DNA of 64,000 nt. Origin: Lophius americanus (taxonomy: Eukaryota > Chordata > Actinopteri > Lophiiformes > Lophiidae). The stretch covers positions 322,501 to 386,500 of the forward strand of contig JBBDHG010000058.1 in NCBI GenBank assembly GCA_037951165.1, in the 5' to 3' direction. The position numbers were made by a program, and so were the translations under genes. The notes beneath the pieces were generated by a model. That model worked only from the letters and a program-made list of their open reading frames with translations. It made no database searches and was not told the DNA's origin. Below, piece by piece: positions 13,191 to 24,812 of this stretch; position 1 is the stretch's first letter, and each line of letters opens with the position of its first letter.

Positions 13191-13417
13191 CATACTAAGG
13201 TTTTTTATGAAAAGGGGAAGTTTTCCACCAGTTTCGGACATAACCTTGCCCCCATCTTTATTGGTTTGAGTTGGTATTCAGTTGCCTCATTCCAGATGGC
13301 AATGTTGTGATCAGGGGGGCATCATCAGGAGAGGCAAACCAGAGAAACGTCTGCCGCCTCCCAATTATGGAACTACAACAACTATTAACCCACTTCTGAG
13401 CCTTTCTATGAAGCATA

Positions 13418-13590
13418 GCGTCTGTGGCTCAAGTAGTAGGGGGGGGGGGTCTTCCACTAATCGGAAGGTTGGTTGGGTGCCTGTTGAAATATCTTTAAGC
13501 AAGATATTGAACTTCGAGTTGCTCAAGATGGTGGGTGAGTTGTTGCGGGGGCTCCTTATGGGCTCCTCTATAACAGCTAGATGTCTTTAG
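13418..13590 (+). mobile_element. tRNA-derived SINE-like element, degraded
   Basis: The blocks 'tctgtggctcaagtagtag', 'ccactaatcggaaggttgg', 'aagcaagatattgaact' and 'gggggctccttatgggctcc' occur in the same order as in the copies at 11,752, 17,985 and 31,590. A run of ten or more G residues at about 13,439-13,449 interrupts the head. Confidence 0.55.
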
Positions 13591-14635
13591 CTTGGACAGC
13601 TGAAAAAGGGAAATTCCAGAGAGTCTAGAGACTAAAACAAAAACCCACGACGGTTTTTACGTGAGGGTGGAGAAGAAACATAGTTGAAACCCGACGGCTT
13701 CGTTAATCTGCGGTTTTCATGGCCGATTCTCAAATCGAGAGGTTATGTACGGTATCACCTCCGGAGGCAATTACATTTGTAAGTTTCTACACAACTTGAA
13801 AAAGAGCAGTGGGCTTCTTTGCCCGGGGCGCCGCGGAGTTAAGGATGATAACTGGTTGTGGTGAACATATTTGTGGATCCGGATAATTGATTAAAGTGGG
13901 AAGAGTCATTCTTTGTGCCCTTTAAGATCTAGTCACTTCCTCGCTTTTCCTCACAACTGTTTTCTACTGTTAGGCACCGCTTTGCTTTTAAATGAGCAAC
14001 AAGCAGTTTAATGAAATCAGGGAGACGTTTCATTTGGGAACGCGGGGTTTACCGTAAAAGACAAGCATTAGTGCACTACCCTTGCAGAACACACTAAATC
14101 CAAATTGCTCCTTTGGCAAGGTGATTTTTGAATCCCCGGAGACAGTCGCTGGAGCTTTACACCAAACAGACCTTTAATAGTCCAGAAGCCGTCACATGCT
14201 TTGGTTTCAGGATTTTGAAAAGCTCCTATCGGGAAGAAGAAGTAGAAGGGAGCCTGATCCTGAAAAAATCACCTGCCTCCTCTCTTCTCAATAAACAGGA
14301 GCTTTGATTTTCAAAGTTGGGACTAAACTCAAGGTGAAAGGCTATAAGTATCTGGTATCTGGTATTTGTTCTGGTGAAACCAACCCAGGACTCGTCTGAG
14401 ACCGCAGCGTAGTTAACGGACTCTGCCTTGCTGTCTTGGTGCTGCCCAATAAACGCCCATATCAACCCATCGCTCTATTCCTGCCGCTTAACCAGCAACT
14501 AGGATTATTTGTCACTCAATCCAGTAAAAAAACAAATGTATGTCCTTCACTCCCGGGAATGACACAAACGACTGTTTTCCACACCTGATAGGCTTTTCTG
14601 TCACTGTGTTCCCGTAAATTCTTCGCCAGAGTTGA
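13591..14635. other. Gene-free stretch
   Basis: No exon, repeat family or RNA gene that I can support. Confidence 0.4.
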
Positions 14636-14639
14636 ACAT

Positions 14640-15168
14640 TTTGGATCCTGATGAGAGTTCGTAAACACGAACACATCACCCCTGTTCTTCATTCCCTTCA
14701 TTGGCTTCCCATCTCCACCAGGATTGATTATAAGATCTCTCTCCTCACTCACCAGTGTATCCATGGTAACGCACCCCCCTACCTGAAAGAACTACTCACC
14801 CCACTGACTTCACAACGATCCCTCCATTCTACCCACTCATACCGCCTCCTCCCTCCCCGGACTAAGCTCAGCACCATGGGTGATCGGGCCTTCTGTTCTG
14901 CTGCCCCTCGTCTGTGGAATGCCCTCCCTGACCATCTGAGGGCCCCACAGATGACTGACACATTTTTAAAAAAGGACTTAAAACTTTCCTTTTTAGCAGA
15001 ACCTATAACTTTAATTAACATTGCTGCTTTTTGGTCAGGCTTTTATATAATTATTATTATATTTTTTTATTGATGCTTTTATCTGATTTTACTTTGTAGC
15101 ACTTTGAGATTTGATCCAAATGTAAAGTGTGTTATAAATAAATGTGTTATTATTATTATTATTATTTT
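14640..15168 (+). mobile_element. 5'-truncated L2/Maui-like LINE with ORF C-terminus and ATT tail
   Basis: An open frame at 14,651-15,073 (140 codons) encodes the C-terminal end of a fish L2-type retrotransposon polyprotein. Recognisable family blocks are HITPVL.SLHWLP, RI.YK, APPYL.ELL, GDRAF...APRLWNALP and FLKKDLK. The 3' UTR contains 'tagcactttgagatttgatcc' and ends in (ATT)n at 15,139-15,166. Endonuclease and reverse transcriptase are missing, so this is a dead-on-arrival insertion. It lies opposite in orientation to the near-identical tail at 593-870. Confidence 0.85.
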
Positions 15169-15524
15169 CTGCCCGAGATAATGACAAAAAATAAAAATAG
15201 AAATGGCGACAATAACATGAATCCACATTAAATCATTTGCGTTTTATTGACTTCAAATGATAATTCTGCCCAGTGAATAACTTTAAATCCCACTGATGTG
15301 AACGCAGCATAAAGTATGTTTATTTTCAATTCATGCGGATTATGCGAATAACACAAATTTGCACCAAATTGATGATTCCTCGCGGCTCGGCGTTGGTTTT
15401 GTTTGCAATCGTGGCGTGTTAAAAAACATTAGATTGGAGTATAAAAGTGAATTCTACCAAAATTGCACATATTGGGCTTTGTACTATAGGTGTATGGCAA
15501 AAACAACAACAACAACAACAACCT

Positions 15525-15570
15525 GTTGGGTTTCAGCCAGCCCCCTTGTTGGTTCTGGCTGAAACCCAAC
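15525..15570. repeat. Perfect 16-bp inverted repeat, 14-nt loop
   Basis: GTTGGGTTTCAGCCAG at 15,525-15,540 is the exact reverse complement of 15,555-15,570. The spacer is 14 nt. It follows a short (AAC)n run at about 15,501-15,522. No gene is adjacent, and the role is unknown. Confidence 0.95.
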
Positions 15571-15680
15571 CTCACTCCGTGCCCGTCCGCTGTTTCTCCC
15601 TCCATTTTGTTTTGGACTTTTCCCTTTCTTGTCCAACTCTCTCTCTCCTTCTGTGTGTGGTTCTGATGCAAACACACCAG

Positions 15681-15940
15681 TCAGCCATAACATTATAAAC
15701 ACTGAGTGGATTAATGTCAGGTGATTCGTTTCTAGCCACGGCACCTGTAAGTGGTTTGGATGAATTGCACAGCAGGTGAACACTCTGTCCTCAGAACCGA
15801 TGTGTTTGAAGTAGGACAGAACGTCAAAAATTGCGACGGTTTGAGTCGGACTTTCTCTGTCTGAAGAAGGGCCGCCACCGGCGAAGGTTTGTCCGGTGTT
15901 GACAATCCCACAGAACTCTGGCCCAGTACTCCGTCCACCG
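15681..15940 (+). mobile_element. 5' end of a Tc1-like transposon relic
   Basis: It starts with the terminal block TCAGCCATAACATTATAA, which is shared with 61,203 and with the ends of the element at 21,821-22,956. It continues with 'aggtgattcgtttct', 'gcaggtgaacactctgtcctc' and 'gatgtgtttgaagtaggac', matching the 5' part of that element as I know the family. The frame is destroyed and no right end follows nearby. Confidence 0.6.
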
Positions 15941-17445
15941 TCCGATTGCCAGTCGGCCAAAGTGGTAGTATAATTAAACCTTGTGAATTTCCGTTTATGC
16001 AATTAGAACTAGTTTATTCCGTTGTTTCGGGTTTTTTCCTTCACGTCTACCGGTGCAGACTGAAGCTCCTACTCACAAATACCTTTGGGTCCGGTGCTGG
16101 TGGTGGTGCTGGTGGTGGTGTAAGCTCTGTCTGCAACACCGACGGCTCCATTGGTCACACCGTTCCTCAGAACACGTTCATCCCCCAAACAGTAAACTAT
16201 TTTCAAACTAACGTTTTAAAGTTATTTTAGTCTCTCTTTTTTTTGGCCCATCCAAAATATTGTGATCTGAAGGGATGCGGAAGCAGCCAGTCAGGAAATG
16301 GATACCAGTTTCACTCCAGTGGCAGTGTAAACAAACTAGTGCATCCAGGAAATGAACAGAAAAAAGAATTTGGATCTATAAACATAAGTGAACAATTAAG
16401 AGAATTGGTTTCCCGCCGCTGTGCGGGGAAGACGCGCTCTCAAACTCTGAGGTGGCTGTTTTTGTCGGCTCCCCTGCGAGTAACGGTCGGCCCTCTGAAA
16501 ACGCGACGTGAAACAGGTCTTTGTCTTTAGACTCCTCCATCACAACAATGAGAGAGCTTCAGAGATTAGCCTGGTCCCGGATCAAAGACAGCTTTTATAG
16601 TCTGCAACCAGTGTTTATCCTCAAACACCTGACACCTCACACCGTCCACACAGATGTTCTCTTCAACCACCTACTTCAATCTCCAGGCCGCCCTGAGTCG
16701 TTGTTGTCCGCAGTCGCACGTCTACAAGGCTTTGAGTATTACCTTTAAAGGTGCAGTGCATAAAACTTATTGGTAAGTAGAATTTCAATACAGTATCTAA
16801 ACCTCATTGATGAATGGTCAAAAATCACACCTTAGTCAGTCAGGTGACGAGGTTCCTTCAGAGAGACATATTTAGAAACCGATATATTATATCAGTTTCT
16901 AAATATATACCAATATTATTATGTGGTATCTGTTGGGAGTCGTCCCAGGTGCCCCCCGCCCCTCCTTCCCAGGGGAGGGGAGGGGGTGAGGACAGGGCGA
17001 AACAACTTGTTCCAAGGCCCAAAGAAACGGCGAGGTCCAAGTGGGAGTTCTGAAAGTCTGAAGTTGGAGCCACAAGCCGCCGTCAGCCCCGAACCGAAGT
17101 CAGAATATCTTTGTTCACACTGTTTGCGTGAACCTTGACCTGTGCATTCAAACGATTGGGAAATGAAAGGGAAAAGCTGCAGACGCCTCGTGTTTGAAAA
17201 AGAAGAAATGATTGATTCTAGCGGAACAGCCTGTTTGGGCGATGGACTGTCTGCCTTTCATATTCAAGACGGGTCCAACGTTAAGGATTTCGGAGATTAG
17301 CTGTGACAATTGGTCTATTGAGGCGCTTTTTGGGCCCGGTAAGAGAGGAAAGAATGAATTGGACCAGCAGGAATCATAGGGGGCCGCGTAACCTCCGTCT
17401 AAATGTCGCAATCTTTTATATGGCCTTAACTATTTAACGGTTTGT
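15941..17445. other. Gene-free stretch
   Basis: No exon was recognised. A near-perfect palindrome lies at 16,868-16,906 (separate entry). The stretch at 16,746 onward starts with 'aaaggtgcagtg', a motif also found at 27,888, but too little follows to assign it to that repeat. Confidence 0.4.
16868..16906. repeat. 39-bp near-perfect AT-rich palindrome
   Basis: The 19-bp arms 16,868-16,886 and 16,888-16,906 are reverse complements at 18 of 19 positions, with a single-base centre. It is AT-rich and could extrude as a cruciform. No flanking gene. Confidence 0.95.
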
Positions 17446-17449
17446 TAGA

Positions 17450-17590
17450 TTGTTTGGTTGAACTCAATTTGAGTCTCTATTTCTTATTGAAATATGCGAC
17501 TGAACCCATTTTGTAATCCGGCCCAACGTATCTGCTGAAGAGTAAGGGGCCGAGGACGTTGCCCTGGGGGACACCATAGGGGCGGAAAAA
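17450..17590 (-). mobile_element. L2-type LINE reverse transcriptase fragment, antisense
   Basis: On the minus strand 'ggtgtcccccagggcaacgt' encodes GVPQGNVLGPLLFS, the conserved reverse transcriptase palm block of L2-type LINEs (usually GVPQGSVLGPLLF). The downstream minus-strand sequence ('gggttcagtcgcatat' then 'aagaaatagagactcaaa') is shared with the fragment at 49,130-49,330, so both derive from the same element family. The fragment is short and dead. Confidence 0.7.
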
Positions 17591-17695
17591 TGCAAAGAAA
17601 GAATTGAATTCATTGTGAGGGAATCAAAGGGTTAAATGGAATCACTAAAAACATTTATTCCTCCGAATCCGACGCTTGTTATGTTCTTTGCCGTT

Positions 17696-17740
17696 CTTCA
17701 GAGTCAGAGTCTTCAGAGTCAAAGTCTTCAGAGTCAGAGT
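17696..17740 (+). repeat. Three 15-bp tandem units
   Basis: CTTCAGAGTCAGAGT is repeated at 17,696, 17,711 (one mismatch) and 17,726. It is a small local duplication with no coding context. Confidence 0.9.
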
Positions 17741-17889
17741 CTAGAAAGAAGTCGAAATTTCGTCAGTTGGGTTGATATTGATGATTAAATCTAGTGGGGC
17801 GGAGGCGCTGGGGGCTCCATGATCGTGAATGGTGACTGGACTGTTGTTTTTCAGAGGGGTTTTTCTAGTCTGCTCAACGTCCTTCAAAA

Positions 17890-18110
17890 CCTGAGTCAGC
17901 ATTCACTCATTCAGTGGTGAGAGAAGCCACCTGCCCATCAGGAGTGGAAACCATTCACGCCATCATTCACACACCAGCGGAGCAACCCCTTGGGAGCACC
18001 TTAGGGTCCAATATCTTGCTCAAGGGCACTTCGACCTGTTGACCGGACAAGCCGGGGACTGAACCACCGACCTTCAGCTCAGTGGATGACCAACTGAGCC
18101 ACCGTCAACC
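17890..18110 (-). mobile_element. tRNA-derived SINE-like element, antisense
   Basis: The minus strand reads 'ggtggctcagttggtcatcc', then 'gaaggtcggtggttcagtcc' (B-box-like GGTTCAGTCC), then 'gagcaagatattggacccta' and 'ggtgctcccaaggggttgctc'. This is the best-preserved SINE head in the window, and the order matches the copies at 11,752, 13,418 and 31,590. Confidence 0.65.
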
Positions 18111-18729
18111 CAAGGACCAACCCAATCACAGGCCCATGTTTACGCCGCACGTAAACGTACTACATGAAATCTAAGCCGTCTCAGAACATCCGACGGTCTA
18201 TTTAGCATCTATTTACCTAATTCTACTATCATCGATGAACGCCTCTGACGGCGCTGTGACGGAAACAACAAAAAAAAAGAGGCTGTGGCGAGATGAAATA
18301 GGAACCTCCGAGTTTTGTTCGCCGCCTCCCGTGTGTTTTAAACCACCGGCGGGGATCAACGCTCAGCAAACAAAACCTCACGGGTCGGTGCGACATGCGG
18401 CAGCCGCTTCGGTGCTGCTCGTAGAAGGTCCCGGCGTTTAGAAGGGGAACCTGCTCCCAGATCGTAACGTCAACTGTGAGCACATTCAGCTGATGAATTT
18501 CGCAAAGCAAATATTGCGGTAATTATAGAGTTCAGGCACTACAGGAGGCTTTCAGAGGAGTCATGACACGGCTGTGTGTGTGAATGTGTGTGTGAGTGTG
18601 TGTGTGAGTGTGTGTGTAAGTGTGTGTAAGTGTGTGTGTGTGCGTGCTGCTGGTTAATTAGAGCACTTGGTCTCAGGAGGATCAGACCCGGAAGACGCCT
18701 GTCTCTGCTACGTGACCGAAAGCCATGTA

Positions 18730-18773
<44 letters not shown>

Positions 18774-19876
18774 TAAGTCGGTTGCATCGTGGAGGGCTAG
18801 GATCCACCCGAGAACACAGAACCGCACGAACTAGAGAGGCTCTGAACGCCCCACAGTGAATTTGCTCTTTCAGTTTAGCAGTCAACCTGGAATGAATATT
18901 CAAATCGTGAAAACAGGAAATATCAGGAAGTAAATCACGTAAAACGATCAGCCAAAACATTAAAAACAACGTTTTAACGTTACGTTCTGCCAACTTTCTA
19001 TCAGAAGCAGCTTGAACTGAATTTGTGTTACGACTTTTCTGCAACCTGCGGATCCGGCCCGGTCAGAACCACAAATATGTCCCAATATATCCCCCCACTG
19101 ACGGGTCACATTAAAGCCAGACAATAAATGTTCTTCTGACTCCGCCTGCCAGCGGTTTTGATAATACGGTCGGTCAGCCTAAGTATAAACCACCGGTAAT
19201 TCACCCCTCCAAAATAAAAGCATTTCATCTGCCAGAATCTAAGTTTTGAAACGAGGCTGGGGAACGATGTGGGGTTCTTTCTTGAGGGCAATGGGAGTTC
19301 TGCCTTATTTCATTCCTTCTAAGAAACGCTCATTAGGTTTATTATGTCACATGAATCTACTTCCAACCATTCCTGGGGGAAACAGGAAGAGGAAATAAGA
19401 TGCTTAGAGCCATAATATGCTAATTGTTTAATGAGGAGCAAGCATGTTTCTTTAGCGTGGATCTGCCTGCTGAGGATAAAAGAAAATCAACCTGCCGTGG
19501 AGAAGTGCACAGTCAAGCTTCTGTCCCCTCCTCCTCCTCCTCCTCCTCCTCCTCCTCCTGCTGCTGCTGCTCCTGCTGTAGTTATTGGTCAGGGCATTAT
19601 TTGAGCCTTCACGTGGCTTAGCGAATTCAAGCCACTAAGATTCCCTCACTGGGAAAGCGGCCAATCTCCTGTTAAGATCTTGGGTTCTATACATTCCTGC
19701 ACACTTGCTCCAGAACCAAGTGACCGGCCGTGATCAAATTATGATAAAGAAGTTATAAAACCACAATTTCCCGCACAGCGTTTAGACCATGTGGCGTGAA
19801 AACGTCCTCAACGGCGTAAGGAAAAAACCCAAAGAAGCGAAATGTACATCAGACATTATCTCTCCGAGGAGGAGGA

Positions 19877-19916
<40 letters not shown>

Positions 19917-20720
19917 GGGGGGAGGGGGGATGAATGCTGGCGACATGGAGTCCATGTTGCAATCCTTTTTCAAAGTTCACTTTGTGGTTCAGGAAAAGAG
20001 CAAATAAGCCTTAAAGAGCCAAAAAAAAAAAAAGGAGCAGGAGTCCGGCCCCCAGAGGTAACACCTCCGCAGGAGTCGGATGGCACCAGTCACGTAGGCC
20101 AACTTACAGGTTCTGCACATTTGCATACCGGCACAACGGCAAACACTCCAAAAAAAACAGCAAGGCAGCAGATATGGACAAATTCCAGAAGCTGCAGTGA
20201 CAAAAGACAACCTGACTTTCACACAATAAAGCTCAAAACACAGACTGCAACCCCCCCCCCCCCCCCCCCCCCCCTTATGCTGCGTTCAAGCCCAAATACA
20301 ATTATCATTTCATATACAAGCACACTAAGAGGAGCACAAAGTTGTTATCCTGCCCATATTATTTTAAATTTTATTTATTTTTCAAAGTTGGTTCATTCAT
20401 TTTCTTCTGCTTATCTCCCCCAGCCACACTCTCCAGCTCATTCAGTGGGACCTAAATCAACAAAACACAATAAACTAAATAGGCAAACTCCCATAACCTC
20501 ACCAGCAAGCCACTATCTGTTTCGCTCCTCCTGCATCCGAGGTTTGGTCGGATGTCAGATCGGTCGTCACCTTTCCAGCATCCTGAAGTAAACTAATCAT
20601 AATCGGCAGCATACGGAAATATTTCTGTAACTTTTCAATAATTTAAATTTTAAAAAAAACATGTATTTGTTCATTCATAAAATTAAAAAATTATTTTTAT
20701 GGTTTCTTATTTCTAACTTC
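18111..20720. other. Gene-free stretch rich in simple repeats
   Basis: Contents are imperfect (TG)n at 18,571-18,650, (TG)n at 18,730-18,772, (TCC)n grading into (TGC)n at 19,527-19,578, a G36 run at 19,880-19,915 and a C24 run at 20,251-20,274. The 249-codon frame from 19,842 passes through both homopolymers (poly-Gly, poly-Pro) and is not credible as a gene. Confidence 0.6.
19866..20274. repeat. Facing poly-G (36) and poly-C (24) tracts
   Basis: A (GGA)n run leads into 36 consecutive G at 19,880-19,915. After 335 bp comes a run of 24 C at 20,251-20,274. The two are complementary and could pair intramolecularly. The G tract can also form quadruplex. True lengths are uncertain because such tracts are often mis-called in assemblies. 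Confidence 0.9.
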
Positions 20721-20727
20721 ACTGTCA

Positions 20728-20753
20728 GTGGTTATAATATTATGGCTGATGGG
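20728..20753 (-). mobile_element. Solo right end of a Tc1-like element
   Basis: GTGGTTATAATATTATGGCTGATGGG-like sequence, split here as 'gtggttataa' and 'tattatggctgatggg', matches the right terminus of the element ending at 22,956. No internal sequence is recognisable beside it. Confidence 0.5.
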
Positions 20754-21526
20754 CGAATATACTTTTGCTGAAGTACGGCTTTGAATGCAATACTTTTATT
20801 TGTAAAGGAGTATTTTCACAGCATGGTATTAGTACTTTTATTAAACAAAAGTATTAGACAGCTTTGCAACACACACAACACTAATTCCAGCCATTAGTAA
20901 ACACACACGCAACCCTGGTGTTTTATTCTGAAATAAATTAACCGGAAGTATGTGGATGCATTATATTTATTTGACAAATACGAAGCGGATATGAATGGGT
21001 ATTAAAAGTCAAATTTCAACTGTTAAACAAATATTTAATCAATGAAGTCGCGCAGAGGCATCGAAAACAAAATTACTATTTATTTTCGGGTTGCCAAAAT
21101 CGACTTTGGCATCAAAAACCGAACGATTATGACGTAAAGTTAAGAGTCTAACGTCTGCTGAGAAGGAAGTTAAAGGGAAAAGTCCCGTCTCCGCGGTTTT
21201 CACTTAATATTTAAACACCTTAATCAAACAAATATTAAGAACAGAGTGTGCCTTTTTACCAGTATCTTAGACGTGACAGCGGATTTGACATAAAAACGTC
21301 AGAAAGTAGCATTTTTATTCGTTTAGCTCGTCAGAGTCTCGCCGGTTTGTAACCGTTAAATCCGCTAACAGCTCGATAAAAGCGGGAAAAAAGATCAATT
21401 CCAGGTTTATTTTCTCGATCAATGTGACTGCGGTAATATCACCGGTTTATAAAGAGAAACTCGGTGTAAACTGACGCTAATAAAAATAAAAAAATACTAG
21501 CGGTTTGTTTTGGAGGGGTGACGTTT

Positions 21527-21528
<2 letters not shown>

Positions 21529-21557
<29 letters not shown>

Positions 21558-21566
21558 GGAGGGGGG
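21529..21566. repeat. (GGA)n tract
   Basis: A purine-only GGA repeat, followed by further G/A-rich sequence to about 21,579. It lies in a locally CpG-containing region, but no exon boundary is evident. Confidence 0.85.
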
Positions 21567-21820
21567 AAGGAAGGGGGGTTGCTCACCTGAGAGTTACAGG
21601 GTGGGTGCCGTGCGTGTTGGGACACCTGCTGAGGGGTCAGTTAGCTGGACAGAACGGCAGTGACTCCAGATCCGGGGCAGCCATGTTTCTCTGGCTCAGA
21701 GGCTCCTGGCTGTTTATCCACACCAGCCCACCCCCCCCCACCCAACCCCCACCACTCATCTCATTACCACACTGCTGAGCTGGGTGTCACTTAAACTGCT
21801 GAAGGCCACAATAACTTTAA

Positions 21821-22956
21821 CCCATCGATCCATAACATTATAACCTCTGACAGGTGAACCCAGGGTAACGTTGATTATCCGGTCGCCATGGTTACCAGTG
21901 AGGAAGTGGGACTATCAGGGAAACAGTGAACATTTTGTCCTGACCTCCATGTGTGGGAAGCAGGAGAAATGGACCTGGTCAGAAGAGCTACTGTAGCACC
22001 GGCGAATGAGAAGGTTGATGCTGGTTCTGATAGTAAGAACCTTCTGTCAGAACACAAAAAAAGGGACTACAGAGTGAGTAGAGATTGTCCCCGCTGACCC
22101 CTGTCCCCTGACCCCTGTCCCCTGATGAAAGCCCCTACGATGGACGCGTCAGCGTCAGAATTGGACCGTGGAGCAGCGGAAGAAGGTTTCCAGGTCTTTC
22201 GACTCTGATGTCCTGCTCAACTGTTTGGTTGAACTTTGACAGAACCTCTTTCTGATCCGCCCCAGTGGTAGAATGTCTGCTGTAAAGAACAAGGGGCCAA
22301 GGACAGAGCCCTGGGGGACACCAGAGACTACAGGCTATCCTGAAAGTCTTATTGATAAGCAGGATATTTTTTTCTCTTCTCCATATTAAGGTGAAAAGCT
22401 TTTTCAAACTTATTTGCTTTCTGATAAGTGTCTAAATAGTTTTGTCAAAACATTGTTTACATAAAGGTTGAGATCTAATTAAAATGATTTTCTGTTTTCA
22501 GTGAAAAACTTCATGAGTTCAATTTTTTTACTCTTTAAATTATATGAATTTCAGATTTTTAACCTTTGATTTTTACAGTTCAAGTAAAAAAAAGTTTAGA
22601 TTTACTGTCATCGTACGTGATTAACTACGTAAATGTAATTTATATCAGTTGGTTAAATGGAAATTTACCGTAATGCATTGTACTTTGTGATGACTTTTTT
22701 TTTACGGTAAATCCTGGCAACCGCAGCTGTGGGTGTTTTTTTTACCGTAAATTTTACGGATTTTTTTTTTTACATTGCAAAGATGGATGAGGAAATCCTG
22801 GACCAATAAGGCCGATCCATGGAGGCCCACTCTCACAACACGAAGGACTTAAAGAACTTGCTGCTAACGTCTTGGTGCCAGACTTTGAGGAGTCTGGCAG
22901 AAAAAGGGAACCTACGCAATATTAGGCCTGGTGGTCATAATGTTATGGCTGATGGG
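21821..22956 (+). mobile_element. Degenerate Tc1-like transposon with a LINE fragment nested inside
   Basis: Terminal inverted repeats are recognisable. The left end is CCCATCGATCCATAACATTA at 21,821 and the right end is the inverted form 'taatgttatggctgatggg' near 22,938-22,956. The left 350 bp and the right 190 bp match, block by block, the 5' and 3' parts of a fish Tc1-like transposase gene as I know it; the right part includes 'ccgatccatggaggccca' and 'ctgctaacgtcttggtgcca'. The middle is replaced by unrelated sequence including an antisense L2 reverse transcriptase block at 22,190-22,335. The catalytic DDE region is missing and the element is inactive. Confidence 0.7.
22190..22335 (-). 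mobile_element. L2-type LINE reverse transcriptase fragment, antisense
   Basis: The minus strand at 22,323 reads 'ggtgtcccccagggctctgt', encoding GVPQGSVLGPLLF, followed by frame decay. It lies inside the Tc1-like relic and so inserted after that element. The same family block occurs at 17,450, 36,505 and 49,130. Confidence 0.65.
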
Positions 22957-23029
22957 TTTAAACAATGTTTTTTTCTTGTTTTTTTTACTGATAAGTAAAA
23001 CACTCAATATTCATTAGACTGTATGTACA

Positions 23030-23260
23030 AGTCGTCCCAAAGTTTGACCATCATAATGTCAACGAAGAAGGGGCTCAGGGCCCGTCCTTGGTGCAGTCCC
23101 ACCTCCACCTCGAACCCCTCACTCCTACTTTTCACACCTCGCTGCTCTTATACATATCCTGTACCACTTTAACAGACTTCCTCATGGAATCCCACAATTC
23201 CTCCCTCGCCATTCTGTCGTGAACTTTCACAGAGACACATTCGCACCTCCTTCTGATCTT
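23030..23260 (-). mobile_element. RTE-type LINE reverse transcriptase relic, antisense
   Basis: Reading the minus strand from about 23,250 gives blocks such as DRMAREELWDSMRKS, VKVVQDMYKSSE and, after an internal stop, a degraded V.LHQG.ALSP-like segment. This is the order of the RTE-clade reverse transcriptase fingers and palm region. Frames are broken by stops and at least one frameshift. It is a short relic. Confidence 0.65.
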
Positions 23261-24329
23261 CTCCTCAGAAAAGGAGTATTTCAGAGTTTTATTTCTGCAT
23301 CCAACCTCTACAAAAACGTCAAAATATCGTATCCGTCGTTGAAATACTGGTGTATCAAAGTAAAGTAAGTATAAATCAAATGTTTAAAGCGCTTTTTAAA
23401 CAAAATATGACTTTTTTTTTTAGATTTGGGGAATAAAACGAGAAAAAAACAATGAAGGTTTTAACTTTTTCCCTGCTTTTATTGTTTATTTCCACAAGTG
23501 GGGTTTGTTTTTCAGAGGAGGATTTTTATTTATTTTATACCAATAAATATGATGTAATGAATATATTCTGAATATTTTAATTTCTTTATTTTTCCAACTC
23601 TCATAGTCAGGAAAATACATCGGTGCTAAACTGTTGCTGATGTAATAGATTATCGAAACATTGTCATCCGATACATACACGTTGATTTTATGACATTGAA
23701 TAAGTTAAGTTAATTATAATACCCTCTTAATTTGCAATTTGATAAATGTAAATGTGAATAAACCGTGTCCCAGTGAATCTCGTGGTGAGACACTGCCACC
23801 TAGTGGCCATCTGAAAAACTCTGAAACATACTTTATAAGAAAAACGAATATGTTTGATTGAATTTAGAACAGATTCAAATATATTTTGGAGATAAAGTCA
23901 GTTAATGATGAAGTATTTTTTTAATGATATGTCGTCATTGAAAAAAAAAAGGTCACGCAGACATAAAACTGAATGAGAGCGAGGAGGAGGAGAAGAGAGG
24001 GAGAATAGAAAGAAGAGTAAAAAATTCGGGAAATGTTTTTATATTCAAATACGTATGTGTGAGTTTATGTATGTAGAAATGTATTTTGTATACAGTATAT
24101 GCATTTATATGTATTATACTGTACTGGGCATATGTATGTACAACTATCTTTATGTCTGAAACCCAGAACTCTGTAACCAACCGTTCATCTACCTCAATAC
24201 ACACCGTTTGTGTTCTGATAATTACACTAATGCACACCTGAAAGGTCTATTTAAATATATATTTATATACACCGTTGGAGATCGAACTCTTTTCCCTTTT
24301 CCCCCCTTGTCTTTAGATGTTAATGCACT

Positions 24330-24700
24330 TTATTCCTTTATTCATGTACATATGTATTTTGTGTATGTTTATATATGTTTGAGTATTTATATGTATGTTT
24401 TATATGTATGTGTGCGTATGTATGTTTATATACATATATGAATATAAATGTGTGTATACTTAAATGTATTTATGTATATATTTGTGTATATGTATATATA
24501 TGTGTAATTATATGTACTGTATGTATTTGGTATATATATAAATATACATGTTTGTATATATGTATATATGTATGCGTACGTATCAATGTGTGTGCGTATC
24601 TATATGTACTGTATTTATGTATGATATGTATGTATATATATATATGTTAGTATGTGTGTATATATCTCCATGTATGTACATATACATATTTATCTATCCC
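24330..24700. repeat. TATG/TA-rich low-complexity tract
   Basis: Degenerate tetranucleotide (TATG)n and (TA)n sequence. Tyr/Val/Cys/Ile-rich frames through it are artefacts. It lies immediately upstream of the candidate zmynd11 promoter region. Confidence 0.85.
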
Positions 24701-24812
24701 TTTTATTACATTTTATTTTATTTCTTTTTTCTCATCTGACACTTGAAGCAGCTCCTTACCAATCCCATATTTCCACATTCCTTCGAACACCACCAAAGAA
24801 GAGTGTCTGATA

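Noticed and set aside
14651..15073. 140-codon frame as a host gene
   Set aside because: The residues match the C-terminal end of fish L2-type retrotransposon proteins, and the frame is followed by the element's 3' UTR and ATT tail.
19842..20591. 249-codon plus-strand frame
   Set aside because: It runs through the GGA/G36 and C24 tracts (poly-Gly, poly-Pro), has no recognisable domain, and would shift frame with any change in homopolymer length.
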